From Neomegalonema sp. (lineage in GTDB: Bacteria > Pseudomonadota > Alphaproteobacteria > Rhodobacterales > Rhodobacteraceae): a stretch of 64,000 nucleotides of DNA. The notes under the pieces are model-generated. The model searched no databases, was not told the origin of the DNA, and was given only the letters and a program-made list of their open reading frames with translations. The stretch covers positions 1 to 64,000 of the forward strand of contig JALEGB010000137.1 of the NCBI GenBank assembly GCA_022760355.1, given 5' to 3'. The position numbers were made by a program, and so were the translations under genes. Below are positions 27,318-36,611 of this stretch, piece after piece (position 1 is the stretch's first letter; the number at the start of each line of letters is the position of its first letter).

Positions 27318-28166
27318 TTATGCGCGGTCCTCTCGGACCCAGTTGAAGCGTCGGATTGCCGCCATGCAGGCGAAGTCGAGCGCGAAGCCGATGACGCCGA
27401 TGATCACGACCGTGGCGGCGAGCCGGTCGTATTCCAGAGTGTCCCGCGCATCGTTGATCGCGTAGCCGAGGCCGGAGGTGACGCCGAGATATTCGGCTGG
27501 CACCAGGATGACCCAGGCGACCCCGAGCGCGAGACGCAGCCCGTTCAGAACATCCACCGCAATCGCCGGCAGGATCACGACGAACAGCATATGGAAGGGG
27601 CGGGCGCCGAGATTGCGGGCGACTTTGAGCCAGGCCGGATCGATCCGGCGCACGCCTGCTGCGGTTGAAAAGAGGATCGGCCAGATCGCGGCGACGGCGA
27701 TCAGGAAGATGATGGCGCCATCCCAGGTGGCGAACGCCATCACCGCGATCGGCATCCAGCTTAAGGGGCTGATCATGCGAAGAAACTGAAATGGAATGTT
27801 CGTCACTTCGCGGATCGCCGGCGAGCGTCCGATCAAAATTCCGATCGGTACGCCGATGGCCATAGCCACAGCCAATCCTGCGCCGACCCGGTACAGGGAT
27901 GGGCCGCTCATCGCCACAGCCTCGCCGGACTGCAGCATGCGCCACAGCCGGTCAAAGGTTGGGCCCGGCGCGAAGTCGGCAAAGGCCGACAGGTCCGGAT
28001 TCGTCCGCACGATCCAGCCGCCAACCATCCACAGCCCGAGCAGTCCGGCCATGCCAAGCAACGCGCTCAACCACGGCCGCACATACCGCCAAAGCGGGCC
28101 CGCACCGCCGCGCTGGCTGTCGTCGGCGTCAGGCGCGCCCGCTTGGATGATGGCGGCCGCGCTCAT
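27318..28166 (-). CDS. NrtB/TauC-type ABC transporter permease
   Basis: QFLRMISPLSWMPIAVMAFATWDGAIIFLIAVAAIWPILFST. Confidence 0.88.
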   Translation of the reverse strand: MSAAAIIQAGAPDADDSQRGGAGPLWRYVRPWLSALLGMAGLLGLWMVGGWIVRTNPDLSAFADFAPGPTFDRLWRMLQSGEAVAMSGPSLYRVGAGLAVAMAIGVPIGILIGRSPAIREVTNIPFQFLRMISPLSWMPIAVMAFATWDGAIIFLIAVAAIWPILFSTAAGVRRIDPAWLKVARNLGARPFHMLFVVILPAIAVDVLNGLRLALGVAWVILVPAEYLGVTSGLGYAINDARDTLEYDRLAATVVIIGVIGFALDFACMAAIRRFNWVREDRA

Positions 28167-29422
28167 AGTTTCAGCACTTCTTCACGGTTGAACGGGTCGC
28201 CTGGATTGACCGAGGGGTCCTTCTTCCAGTCAGGATATTTGTCGAGCGCCGACTTGACGTGCTTGTAGTCGACGAGATCCTTGGCGACGAACTCGGGATC
28301 GAGCGCTTTTAGGAACGTCGTGTCGCCCCCGACAACGGTTTCGCTCATGGCTTTGACAATCAGCTTCGTCGCTGACGGATAGGGCCAGGGCTGGAAGTCA
28401 ATCCGACCGTTCTGCCACTCGTCGGCGTGTTTGTTCGCGCCGGTTTCCGCATAGGACGGATCGTCATAGGTGGTCATCGCCCGCTTCACCACCGCCGCCG
28501 GCGCGGGCAGATAGCCTTTGCCGTCGCGCGACATCATCTCGGCGACTTCTTCTTTGTGGGAGCTCGCGTAGATCTGCGCGCGGACGACAGCGTTCATAAC
28601 CTTCTGCGTCCATTCGGATTTCTTCGCCACTGCTTCCTCATGCATGCAAATCACGCAGCAGGGGTGGTTCTTCCAAATGTCGCCGGTGAAGCGCAGCATC
28701 CGAGCGCCGGCTTTAAGTTCGCCAAGGGCGTTGAACGGCTCGGCGACGATGTAGGCGTCGATCTTCTTCGCTGCGAGCGCAGGCGGCATCTCGGGCGGCG
28801 GCATCACCTGCAGATTGCATTCGTTCGCCGCCAGTTTGGCGCCCTGCGGCTTGATGACAGGCGTAACGCCGGAGGCGCGCAGGGCGTATTGCAGCACGAT
28901 ATTGTGCATCGAATACCAGAACGGCACCGCGACCTGTTTGCCCGCGAGCTGGCTGAAGTCCGTGATGCTGGTATGGCGGCCAACCACGAGGCCGGAGCCG
29001 TTGGTGTGCGCCCAGGCCATGATCTTGACTGGGATCTTGTTATTGTACCGCATCCAGACGGGGATCGGCTTCAGGAAGTGGACAAGGTTGAATTTGCCCG
29101 AGACGAACCCTTCGACCAGTGGCGACCAGCCCCGTATCAGTGTGGGTTTCGGCGCCTTGAGGCCTTCTTCCTCGAAATAGCCCATGCCGTGGGCGACCAG
29201 CAGCGCTGTCGCGTCGGTGATCGGCAGATAACCGATGCGCACGACGTCATCATCTGCGGCTTGCGCCGGCGTTCCGCCGACCAATGAGCCGAGCAGGCCG
29301 GCCAGCGCGCCGCCTGCGAGCATATCGAGCGTTTGGCGGCGTGAGAAATCGGAAGCGAAGTACTCTTCGTCATCCCATTCCGCATCGACGGGTGGTTTCG
29401 CGCCTGTTGGATCGCTCATCAC
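28163..29422 (-). CDS. NrtA/CmpA-like substrate-binding protein (Tat signal SRRQTLDML)
   Basis: VRIGYLPITDATALLVAHGMGYFEEEGL, VPFWYSMHNIVLQYALRASG, HPCCVICMH. Confidence 0.88.
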   Translation of the reverse strand: MMSDPTGAKPPVDAEWDDEEYFASDFSRRQTLDMLAGGALAGLLGSLVGGTPAQAADDDVVRIGYLPITDATALLVAHGMGYFEEEGLKAPKPTLIRGWSPLVEGFVSGKFNLVHFLKPIPVWMRYNNKIPVKIMAWAHTNGSGLVVGRHTSITDFSQLAGKQVAVPFWYSMHNIVLQYALRASGVTPVIKPQGAKLAANECNLQVMPPPEMPPALAAKKIDAYIVAEPFNALGELKAGARMLRFTGDIWKNHPCCVICMHEEAVAKKSEWTQKVMNAVVRAQIYASSHKEEVAEMMSRDGKGYLPAPAAVVKRAMTTYDDPSYAETGANKHADEWQNGRIDFQPWPYPSATKLIVKAMSETVVGGDTTFLKALDPEFVAKDLVDYKHVKSALDKYPDWKKDPSVNPGDPFNREEVLKL

Positions 29423-30324
29423 ACGGTCTCCTTTTCTGAACTGTCGTCCTGATGGCCGCTGAAGCTGGCGGCGTCCGCGCCCACGACCTTGGCGTAGAGG
29501 TCGGTCAAGCGGGTTTGGGCGCGTTTGAAATCGGCGGAGTTGACGTCACGGACGCCTTCCTGCGCCTGATCCTGGTTGCGAAGGTCGACTTCGCCGGCGA
29601 TGCGCCCTGGCCCCGACGCCAGCACGATCGCGCGATCGGCCATCAGCGCGGCTTCGCTCACGTCATGAGTGACGAGCACCAGGGTGAGGCCGAGCTGTTG
29701 CGCGATAGCGCGGACGTCTCGTTGCAGCGCGCGCCGGGTGAACACGTCCAGCGCGGAGAACGGCTCATCAAGCAACAGCAGGTCTGGTCGCGGCGCGAGC
29801 GAGCGGGCCAGCGCAACGCGCTGCTGCTGGCCGCCGGAGAGGTCTTGCACATTCCGATCGGCGAATTCGGACAGCTCCACCAGCTCCAATACTTCAGGAA
29901 CGCGCGTCTGCGCTTCGCGTCCGCGACGGGTGAAGCGCAGGCCGAGCGCTGCATTCTGCGCGACGGTCATCCACGGGTAGAGCGATGGGGCCTGAAACAT
30001 CATCACCCAACGCGGCGACGGCTTGCGGACGCGATCGCCATCGATCACCACCTCGCCCGCGCTTGGCTGGAGCAGGCCGGCCATCATGTGGAGCAGCGTG
30101 GATTTTCCGGAGCCGGATCGGCCGATCAGGGCGACGATCTCACCGGGCTGCACCTCGAGAGAAACGTCCTTCAGCACTTTGCCGTCCGCTTTGCGATAGG
30201 CGTGGCTCAATCCGAAAATCGCGAGATGCGCGCCGTTTGTGAGCGGGTGCGCGTTGTGATGCGCTGCGGCCGAGGGGCCTTGCGCCGCGCTTCGCTTTTG
30301 ATCGTCCGCTGCTTGCTTCGCCAT
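29419..30324 (-). CDS. ABC transporter ATP-binding protein (nitrate/sulfonate/taurine type)
   Basis: [48 protein letters not shown] may start at 30402. Confidence 0.87.
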   Translation of the reverse strand: MAKQAADDQKRSAAQGPSAAAHHNAHPLTNGAHLAIFGLSHAYRKADGKVLKDVSLEVQPGEIVALIGRSGSGKSTLLHMMAGLLQPSAGEVVIDGDRVRKPSPRWVMMFQAPSLYPWMTVAQNAALGLRFTRRGREAQTRVPEVLELVELSEFADRNVQDLSGGQQQRVALARSLAPRPDLLLLDEPFSALDVFTRRALQRDVRAIAQQLGLTLVLVTHDVSEAALMADRAIVLASGPGRIAGEVDLRNQDQAQEGVRDVNSADFKRAQTRLTDLYAKVVGADAASFSGHQDDSSEKETV

Positions 30325-30544
30325 CGCCACTCGCTGCGTCCTCTGTGTTCGCCGGATCGGCTGATCATACAGACCTGTTTGTTTAGAGGAGGCGTGGATC
30401 AACGTTCTGTCAATAAGACTTAGATTATTTTTTGCACTGCAGTAGGAATATGCTCAATAATTAGGCGACAACGGGCGATATATCCTCTGTTTGCCTGAAA
30501 TTTCGCCTAATTGGGGCGCGAATCATCGATACTGGGGACGGTTC

Positions 30545-30573
30545 TTGACAAACCGAGCGGTAGTCCGACCTAA
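30545..30573 (+). promoter_or_regulatory. Candidate TetR promoter/operator
   Basis: ttgaca followed by aACCGAGCGGTag (ACCG-ag-CGGT dyad) and a weak -10 upstream of the TetR gene. Confidence 0.3.
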
Positions 30574-30653
30574 AGGCCGCATGCCCGGCGCCAGCGGCGG
30601 AGATTTGTCGCCAGCGGGGGCTGGTAGCGCGCGTTTAATAAGCGGGGCGAGAT

Positions 30654-31289
30654 ATGAGCGGCTTAAGCGAAGCCCGAAGTGAGCAGACGGGACCGACGCA
30701 AAGTTGGCGGCAAGCGACGTCCGACGCCGCCTCGCCGCGCGAGCGGATCTTGGCCGCAGCGGCGCATTTGTTCTGCCATGAGGGGTTTGCCGCGACCGGC
30801 GTGGATGCGATTGTCGCGCAGGCTGGGGCCGCCAAGACAACGCTGTACAAACACTTTGAATCTAAGGAGCAGCTGATCGACGCGGTGCTCGAGCGGGAAG
30901 GCGCCGCTTGGAGGCGGTGGTTTTTCGGCAAGCTTGGCGCCTTGCGGGGCGACGCCCGCGCCAGGCTGCTGGCGGTGTTTGATGTGCTTGAGATCTGGTT
31001 CGCCGACCCGGAGTTCTATGGCTGTCCGTTTATCAACGCGATCGCTGAGTTTGACACCGGGGATGAGCGCATCCGGGCCGCCGCCGCCGCGCACAAGGCG
31101 CATTTATTTGCGTGGCTCAAGGCGCAGGCGTTGGAGTGCGGAGATTCTGCGCCGGACGAAACGGCGCGGCAAATGGTGGTGCTGATTGATGGCGCCATTG
31201 TCGCTGCGCAAGGCGCGCGGGATCCGAGTTTCGCCCGCACGGCCAAGGGCTTGGCGTCCATCCGTCTTGAGGCTCGGCCAGATTTATGA
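30654..31289 (+). CDS. TetR/AcrR family transcriptional regulator
   Basis: HTH ERILAAAAHLFCHEGFAATGVDAIVAQAGAAKTTLYKHFESKEQLIDAVL. Confidence 0.92.
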   Translation: MSGLSEARSEQTGPTQSWRQATSDAASPRERILAAAAHLFCHEGFAATGVDAIVAQAGAAKTTLYKHFESKEQLIDAVLEREGAAWRRWFFGKLGALRGDARARLLAVFDVLEIWFADPEFYGCPFINAIAEFDTGDERIRAAAAAHKAHLFAWLKAQALECGDSAPDETARQMVVLIDGAIVAAQGARDPSFARTAKGLASIRLEARPDL

Positions 31290-31302
31290 GTTCCCACCCT
31301 AG

Positions 31303-31324
31303 GGGGCGCTCGGCCGAGCGCCCC
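31303..31324. terminator. Bidirectional terminator-like palindrome between convergent genes
   Basis: Perfect palindrome ggggcgctcggccgagcgcccc followed by gttt. Confidence 0.6.
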
Positions 31325-31422
31325 GTTTGTCCGCCGAGCTTATGCGCGACGGCTTTGTTCGAGCACCTGTTTGAGCGCCGGTGTTGAGCGCGGCCGCCGC
31401 ATAGCGGCCCCGGTTGCTCGGA

Positions 31423-31929
31423 TCACCGACGGTAAACGAATACGCGTCCGATTGTGCCGGCTTCATCCTGCGAAATCGCCGTCAGCTCTGGGTGATCCGG
31501 CAGCGGTTGGGTCGAAACGATTAGTCCGCCGCCTTTTCGCAAACAGGCAATCATCGCCGGCGCGAAATGTGCTGCGAGCGCCGGGTCGCCGACCGGGTCT
31601 CCGACGCCCAGATCGTAGCTGACCAGCGCGAGATCCGCGCCGGCAAGCTTCGCTAGCCCGTCTTCCGCTTCGCCCAACAGCAGAAGCTCGGCCGGCGGGT
31701 GGTAGTCCGGATGCGCCTCGACAACGCGCTCGATCACCCAGATTTTGCGATCGGGAAAATGTTCGCGCATATAGTCGTAGGTCCGGCCCGCGCCGAGGCC
31801 GACTTCAACAATATCGCCCGGTACGCCGGTTTCGGCGGCGCCCAGCGCCTGTTTCGCCCAGGCCAAGCCCGCGCGCTGCGCCGTCATGCGGCGGATCATC
31901 GTATCAAGGCGGCTCATATCAGCCTCCAA
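31423..31929 (-). CDS. Small SAM-dependent methyltransferase-like protein, copy A
   Basis: GDIVEVGLGAGRTYDYMREHFPDRKIWVIER motif I; paralogous to next gene. Confidence 0.75.
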   Translation of the reverse strand: MEADMSRLDTMIRRMTAQRAGLAWAKQALGAAETGVPGDIVEVGLGAGRTYDYMREHFPDRKIWVIERVVEAHPDYHPPAELLLLGEAEDGLAKLAGADLALVSYDLGVGDPVGDPALAAHFAPAMIACLRKGGGLIVSTQPLPDHPELTAISQDEAGTIGRVFVYRR

Positions 31930-31962
31930 TTCAAATGAGGTTCGAACGAAGCAAGCGCGGCC

Positions 31963-32454
31963 CTAGGAGGCGCTTAGGTAAATGAACACCCGGCCTTGCC
32001 CGATCTCGTCGCTCGTCTCAGCCTGGCGCAATTTCGGATGCTCAGGCAGGCGCTGGGTGGAGACCAGCACCGCCGCTGCTGGCGCCAGCGCGGCGGCGAT
32101 CAGCGGTGTCAGGCGAACGGCCCGTTCATCTGGAGTTTGCGGGTCCTGGCCGCCAAGATCATAGTTCGCCAGCGCAATTCCGGCCCCTTCCAGCCGGGCC
32201 AGCCCTTCGGAGGCGTCGCCTTCCAGCAGGTCTTGCGCCGGCGGCATGCAGCTCGGATGCGGCTGCAGCTTGCGCTCGATCGCCCAGATCCGGCGGCCCG
32301 GCATATGTTCGCGGATGTGATCATAGGTCCGGCCATTGCCGAGCCCGATCTCAACCAGATCGCCGGGAACATCTTGGATCTGCGTAAAAGCCCAATCCAG
32401 CGCGGCGCGTTGCGCCGTCATCCGCAGGATCATCGCTTCCAACCGATTCATCAT
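31963..32454 (-). CDS. Small SAM-dependent methyltransferase-like protein, copy B
   Basis: GDLVEIGLGNGRTYDHIREHMPGRRIWAIER; start at MMNRLEAM because the longer ORF reads through a repeat element. Confidence 0.75.
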   Translation of the reverse strand: MMNRLEAMILRMTAQRAALDWAFTQIQDVPGDLVEIGLGNGRTYDHIREHMPGRRIWAIERKLQPHPSCMPPAQDLLEGDASEGLARLEGAGIALANYDLGGQDPQTPDERAVRLTPLIAAALAPAAAVLVSTQRLPEHPKLRQAETSDEIGQGRVFIYLSAS

Positions 32455-32467
32455 CGTACCTCTAACG

Positions 32468-32573
32468 CTAGAGCGTGCGCCGACCAAGTGGATGCCGGTT
32501 GGCGGGAACAGCACGCGACAAAACAAAGAGTTAGAGCCTTGAGCCGATCCAACTTGATCGGCGAAAGCTCTAG
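32468..32573. repeat. Intergenic palindromic element, CTAGAGC...GCTCTAG ends
   Basis: 106 bp bounded by ctagagc/gctctag; internal gccgatc-caactt-gatcggc hairpin and ttagagc. Confidence 0.7.
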
Positions 32574-32588
32574 CGCGAGTTTGACGGC

Positions 32589-35075
32589 CTAGCTTCCTGG
32601 GCCGTCGTCATCGCGCGTTATCTCATCTTGCTGGTGCGGCAGCAGCGTGCTCGAGGTTGCTCCTGCGGCCGCCAGCTTCGCTGCGTCGGTCAGGGGTTTC
32701 GAGTCCTTGGCCGTGTCGTCACCTGCGAGCCTCACTGTGACCTCACGGTGGGCGAAACGAATTCCCTCTTTCTCAAACAATTCGCGGATGCTTGCTAAGA
32801 TAACCTTGCGGAGAATCCACTGATCTCCAGGCTTAGTCATAAACTTGACCCGCATAATCATCGCGGAGTCTTCCATCTGAATAAGCCCTTGTGACTTCAG
32901 AGGTTGCAGGAATTTTGGTCCGTGAATTGGATGTTGTAAGAGCTCCTGACCAAGCGCCTTAACTTTTTTACGTACAGCCTCAACATCTGTGTCGTATGTT
33001 AGTCGAATGGGCAGCTTCATTACCACCCAATCGCGAGAGTAGTTGGTGAGATGTTGGATTTCACCGAACGGAACAGTATGTAGATAGCCGAGATGGTGGC
33101 GCAACTGGAATGAACGAACTGAGATCCGCTCCACTGTTCCCTTCACGCTTCCGATATCGACATACTCGCCCTTGCGGAAGGCGTCGTCGATCAGGAAGAA
33201 CGCGCCAGACAGAATATCGCGCACCAGCGCTTGAGCGCCGAAGCCGAGCGCGAGGCCGATGATGCCGGCGCCGGCGAACAGCGGGCCGACATTCACCCCG
33301 AGCTCCAGCGCAATGATCAGCAGGACCGTGACCGTAATGGTTGTGAGGACGAAGTTGCGGAAGAGCGGCAGCAGCGTCGCAAGGCGGGATTGACCAGCGC
33401 CGCCTTCGCCTTCGCCAGGCTCACTGCTTTCTTCCGCGCCGCCGCCTTCTTCTTCGATCCGTTGGTCGATCCAGATCCGTAAGGCGTGATAGGCGATGTA
33501 GCCGAACAGGATGACGACGCTGATATCGACAACGGTGTCCATCCATGGCGTCAGTTTCGACGTCGCGCTTTCTGACCGCCAGATGTGGAAGAAGGCGTAG
33601 AGCCCTGCGCCGATGGCCAAGATGGTCGCCACCCGCCGTCCGAGATCTTTGGCGGTGCGCATGCCTCCCGGCATCGGCAATTGTTCGAGCTGCGCCGCGC
33701 CCTCCGCGTCGGTTGCGTCGCCGATGAGCGCGGCCGGTTCGCTCTCGCCGCGGGCTTGCGCCTCCAGGGCGGCGAGCCGCGCCCGTCGGCGTGCGCGGCT
33801 GTTGAAGAACTGGGAGATGATCAGGGACGAGAGACCGTAGACAGCGAAGGCTGTCAGCATAATCGCGTAGACGCCCACGATTAGCGGCACGCCGCCGCCG
33901 GCGCCCTTTACCAGCTGGGCCGTCATCACCACCCAAGCGGCGAGCGAATAGATGATGACCACCGGCCCCCACAGCGCCGCAGCCCAGCGAGCGGGCCAGG
34001 TCGCCTCAAGCGAGGATTTGCCGCCGCGAATGGCTTTGCCGACAGTTCGGTTGTTGAGCAGCACGAACGCGATGTTCAACAGAACGATAATCAGCGTCAG
34101 GCCGGAGCTGACGACGGAGTGGAACCCATGCGGCAAATCCAGCGCCGCGAGCCAGACGCAATAGGCCTGAAACGCGAGCGCAAGAGCGCCGGTGCCGAGC
34201 AGCCAGACGAACAGGCGCCGAGCCTCGCCATTCGTTAGTTGCGGGATGCGGTACTCCGGCAAATATGGCGCGAGAATAACGCGCCAGCCGATCGCCGTGA
34301 GGCGGATGGCGACGAAAGCGCCGAAGACGACGAGCAGCGTCGTCTGCGTTGCCGGATCTTGTGGGTTTTGGCCAAAAATCAGCCCAAAGATCAGCGCCAG
34401 CACAACAGCGAGGATAATGCCAACCATTCCGAGCGCAGCGCGCAGCAGCAGGATGGGCAATTTCTCGTCGATCGTTTCGGGATTGGGGATCTTTTGGCGA
34501 ATGAACCACGGCCGGATCAGCAGCACGCCGAAAACAAGAATGACCAGCAGCATTGAAATGGCGAGATATACAATCGTCTCAATAACCACATCGAAGAAGT
34601 AGCCGGCCTTCTTCGTCGGGCTTTTCGACGCCATCTGCGCCAATGTCAGCTGATACAGTTCTGGCGTTCGCGCAATTTGGCTTTTGATCTTGTCATACAG
34701 ATCCGCGAGCTCCGATTGCGCCATCACGACCATCTTGGCTTCGCCAGCGGCGCCTAATCGGCGGTAATCGTCGATGGAGCCCACGCCGCTCGGCCCGTCG
34801 GCGCTCGATACCGGGGTGGTCTTCGCTTCGGCGCTTTCTTTGGTCGCGCCCTTTGGTCGAATGATGATGATCTCAGCACCATCGCCAACGCTTTTTTCGA
34901 GCGATTTGATCAGGGTTTGATCGCTGTCGGCTTTTTTGTCCGTATCAGCGGGCTTGTCGCCAAACAGGCTGGGGAATGACTGCGCGTTGGCGATAATCGG
35001 CTGGCACAGTGCGAGGGCGATGATGGCGGCGGCGACCACCCATAGGCGCGCCCGCATAGATTGAATAAGCTTCAC
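32589..35075 (-). CDS. Large MscS-family mechanosensitive channel
   Basis: 828 aa; ALGFGAQALVRDILSGAFFLIDDAFRKGEYVDIGSVKGTVERISVRSFQLR. Confidence 0.9.
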   Translation of the reverse strand: MKLIQSMRARLWVVAAAIIALALCQPIIANAQSFPSLFGDKPADTDKKADSDQTLIKSLEKSVGDGAEIIIIRPKGATKESAEAKTTPVSSADGPSGVGSIDDYRRLGAAGEAKMVVMAQSELADLYDKIKSQIARTPELYQLTLAQMASKSPTKKAGYFFDVVIETIVYLAISMLLVILVFGVLLIRPWFIRQKIPNPETIDEKLPILLLRAALGMVGIILAVVLALIFGLIFGQNPQDPATQTTLLVVFGAFVAIRLTAIGWRVILAPYLPEYRIPQLTNGEARRLFVWLLGTGALALAFQAYCVWLAALDLPHGFHSVVSSGLTLIIVLLNIAFVLLNNRTVGKAIRGGKSSLEATWPARWAAALWGPVVIIYSLAAWVVMTAQLVKGAGGGVPLIVGVYAIMLTAFAVYGLSSLIISQFFNSRARRRARLAALEAQARGESEPAALIGDATDAEGAAQLEQLPMPGGMRTAKDLGRRVATILAIGAGLYAFFHIWRSESATSKLTPWMDTVVDISVVILFGYIAYHALRIWIDQRIEEEGGGAEESSEPGEGEGGAGQSRLATLLPLFRNFVLTTITVTVLLIIALELGVNVGPLFAGAGIIGLALGFGAQALVRDILSGAFFLIDDAFRKGEYVDIGSVKGTVERISVRSFQLRHHLGYLHTVPFGEIQHLTNYSRDWVVMKLPIRLTYDTDVEAVRKKVKALGQELLQHPIHGPKFLQPLKSQGLIQMEDSAMIMRVKFMTKPGDQWILRKVILASIRELFEKEGIRFAHREVTVRLAGDDTAKDSKPLTDAAKLAAAGATSSTLLPHQQDEITRDDDGPGS

Positions 35076-35339
35076 CGCTGCAACCCTCCCTTGAAACTAC
35101 TCCCCACGAACATGGTTAGGCAGCGTTTAATCGGTTTTTACCAGCACGCGCCAAGCAAAAACTGGCGCGCAAATCGTGGCTTCAAGTCAAAACTAGACAA
35201 ATCAGGATCGCACGGCTGAGACCGTCGATCACGACTTTGCGTTCGTCATCGACAAACCCGCCCAGAACCACCAACCTTAACCACCGGCGGCGTTGGAGTG
35301 GAGCGGTTTCCAAGGGGCCGACGCTGGATGGAGATTACG

Positions 35340-36611
35340 ATGGACAAACGAGTCGCCGTATTGGGGCTTGGTTACGTCGGGCTGCCGCTGGCGGTCGCGA
35401 TGGGACGATCTGGGCGAGATGTTGTCGGCTATGACGTCGATGCTCGTCTGGTGACAGGGTTGCGTCAAGGGCGCGATCCGAACGGCGAAGTCGCCAGCGC
35501 ATCATTGGCGGAATGCGGCGCCGTTTTTTCTGATGATCCAGCCGATCTCGCTGGATCCGATGTTTTTATCATCGCTGTGCCGACCCCGCTGGGAGAGGGC
35601 AATCGTCCGGATCTCGGGCCGATCCGTTCGGCCTGCGCTGCGATTGGCCCGTTCTTGCGCAAGGGCGCATTGGTGATTGTCGAATCTACCGTTTATCCAG
35701 GACTCACGGATGAGGTCTGCGCGCCGGCGCTTGCTGCGGCGTCGGGGCTCGAAGCTTACACCGATTTTGCGCTTGGCTATTCGCCGGAGCGCGTGAATCC
35801 GGGCGATGCAGAGCACTCGCTGGAGACCGTGGTGAAAATCGTCGCTGGGCAGGACGCGCCGACGTTGGAGCGTGTGGTTGCGCTTTATGCGCCGGTGGCG
35901 AAAGGCGGGTTGCATCGCGCATCGTCGATCCGAGTGGCGGAAGCAGCGAAAGTTATCGAGAACACCCAGCGCGATCTGAACATTGCGCTGGTCAACGAGT
36001 TTGCGTTGATCTTCGGCAAGCTTGGGCTCGACACGACTGAAGTTCTGGAGGCCGCGGGAACCAAGTGGAACTTTCTCCCCTTTAAGCCGGGGCTTGTGGG
36101 CGGCCACTGTATTGGCGTCGATCCGTATTACCTGACGCACAAAGCGGAGACGGTGGGCCATCACCCAGAGGTGATCTTGGCGGGACGCCGGATCAATGAC
36201 GGGATGGGCCGGCATGTGGCGCAGGAGCTGGTCAAGAAGATGCTGGCGGCCGGGGTCGCGTTGCCTGAGGCGCGCGTATTGGTGCTGGGTCTGACCTTCA
36301 AAGAAAATTGCGCCGACATCCGCAACACGAAGGTCGTCGACATTGCCCGCGAGCTCGAGAGCTTCTCGGTGTCTGTCGACCTCCACGATCCGCATGCGGA
36401 TCCGGAATTAGCGCGCGCGCATTATGGCGTTGAGCTGCGTCAGGATGCGCCCGAAGAACTGAATGGGTATGACGCTGTTGTTCTGGCGGTCGCCCATGCT
36501 GAGTACAGGGAGCTTGGCGCGGAAGCGATCCGCGCAATGGGTCGCTCCGGAGCGATTTTCTACGACCTCAAGGCCGTGTTTCCGCGCTCGTTGAGCGACG
36601 GACGTCTTTGA
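35340..36611 (+). CDS. Nucleotide sugar dehydrogenase (UDP-GlcNAc/UDP-Glc 6-dehydrogenase family, WbpA/TviB-like)
   Basis: VAVLGLGYVGLPLAVAMG, GYSPERVNPGD, GGHCIGVDPYYL, LGLTFKENCADIRNTKV. Confidence 0.92.
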   Translation: MDKRVAVLGLGYVGLPLAVAMGRSGRDVVGYDVDARLVTGLRQGRDPNGEVASASLAECGAVFSDDPADLAGSDVFIIAVPTPLGEGNRPDLGPIRSACAAIGPFLRKGALVIVESTVYPGLTDEVCAPALAAASGLEAYTDFALGYSPERVNPGDAEHSLETVVKIVAGQDAPTLERVVALYAPVAKGGLHRASSIRVAEAAKVIENTQRDLNIALVNEFALIFGKLGLDTTEVLEAAGTKWNFLPFKPGLVGGHCIGVDPYYLTHKAETVGHHPEVILAGRRINDGMGRHVAQELVKKMLAAGVALPEARVLVLGLTFKENCADIRNTKVVDIARELESFSVSVDLHDPHADPELARAHYGVELRQDAPEELNGYDAVVLAVAHAEYRELGAEAIRAMGRSGAIFYDLKAVFPRSLSDGRL

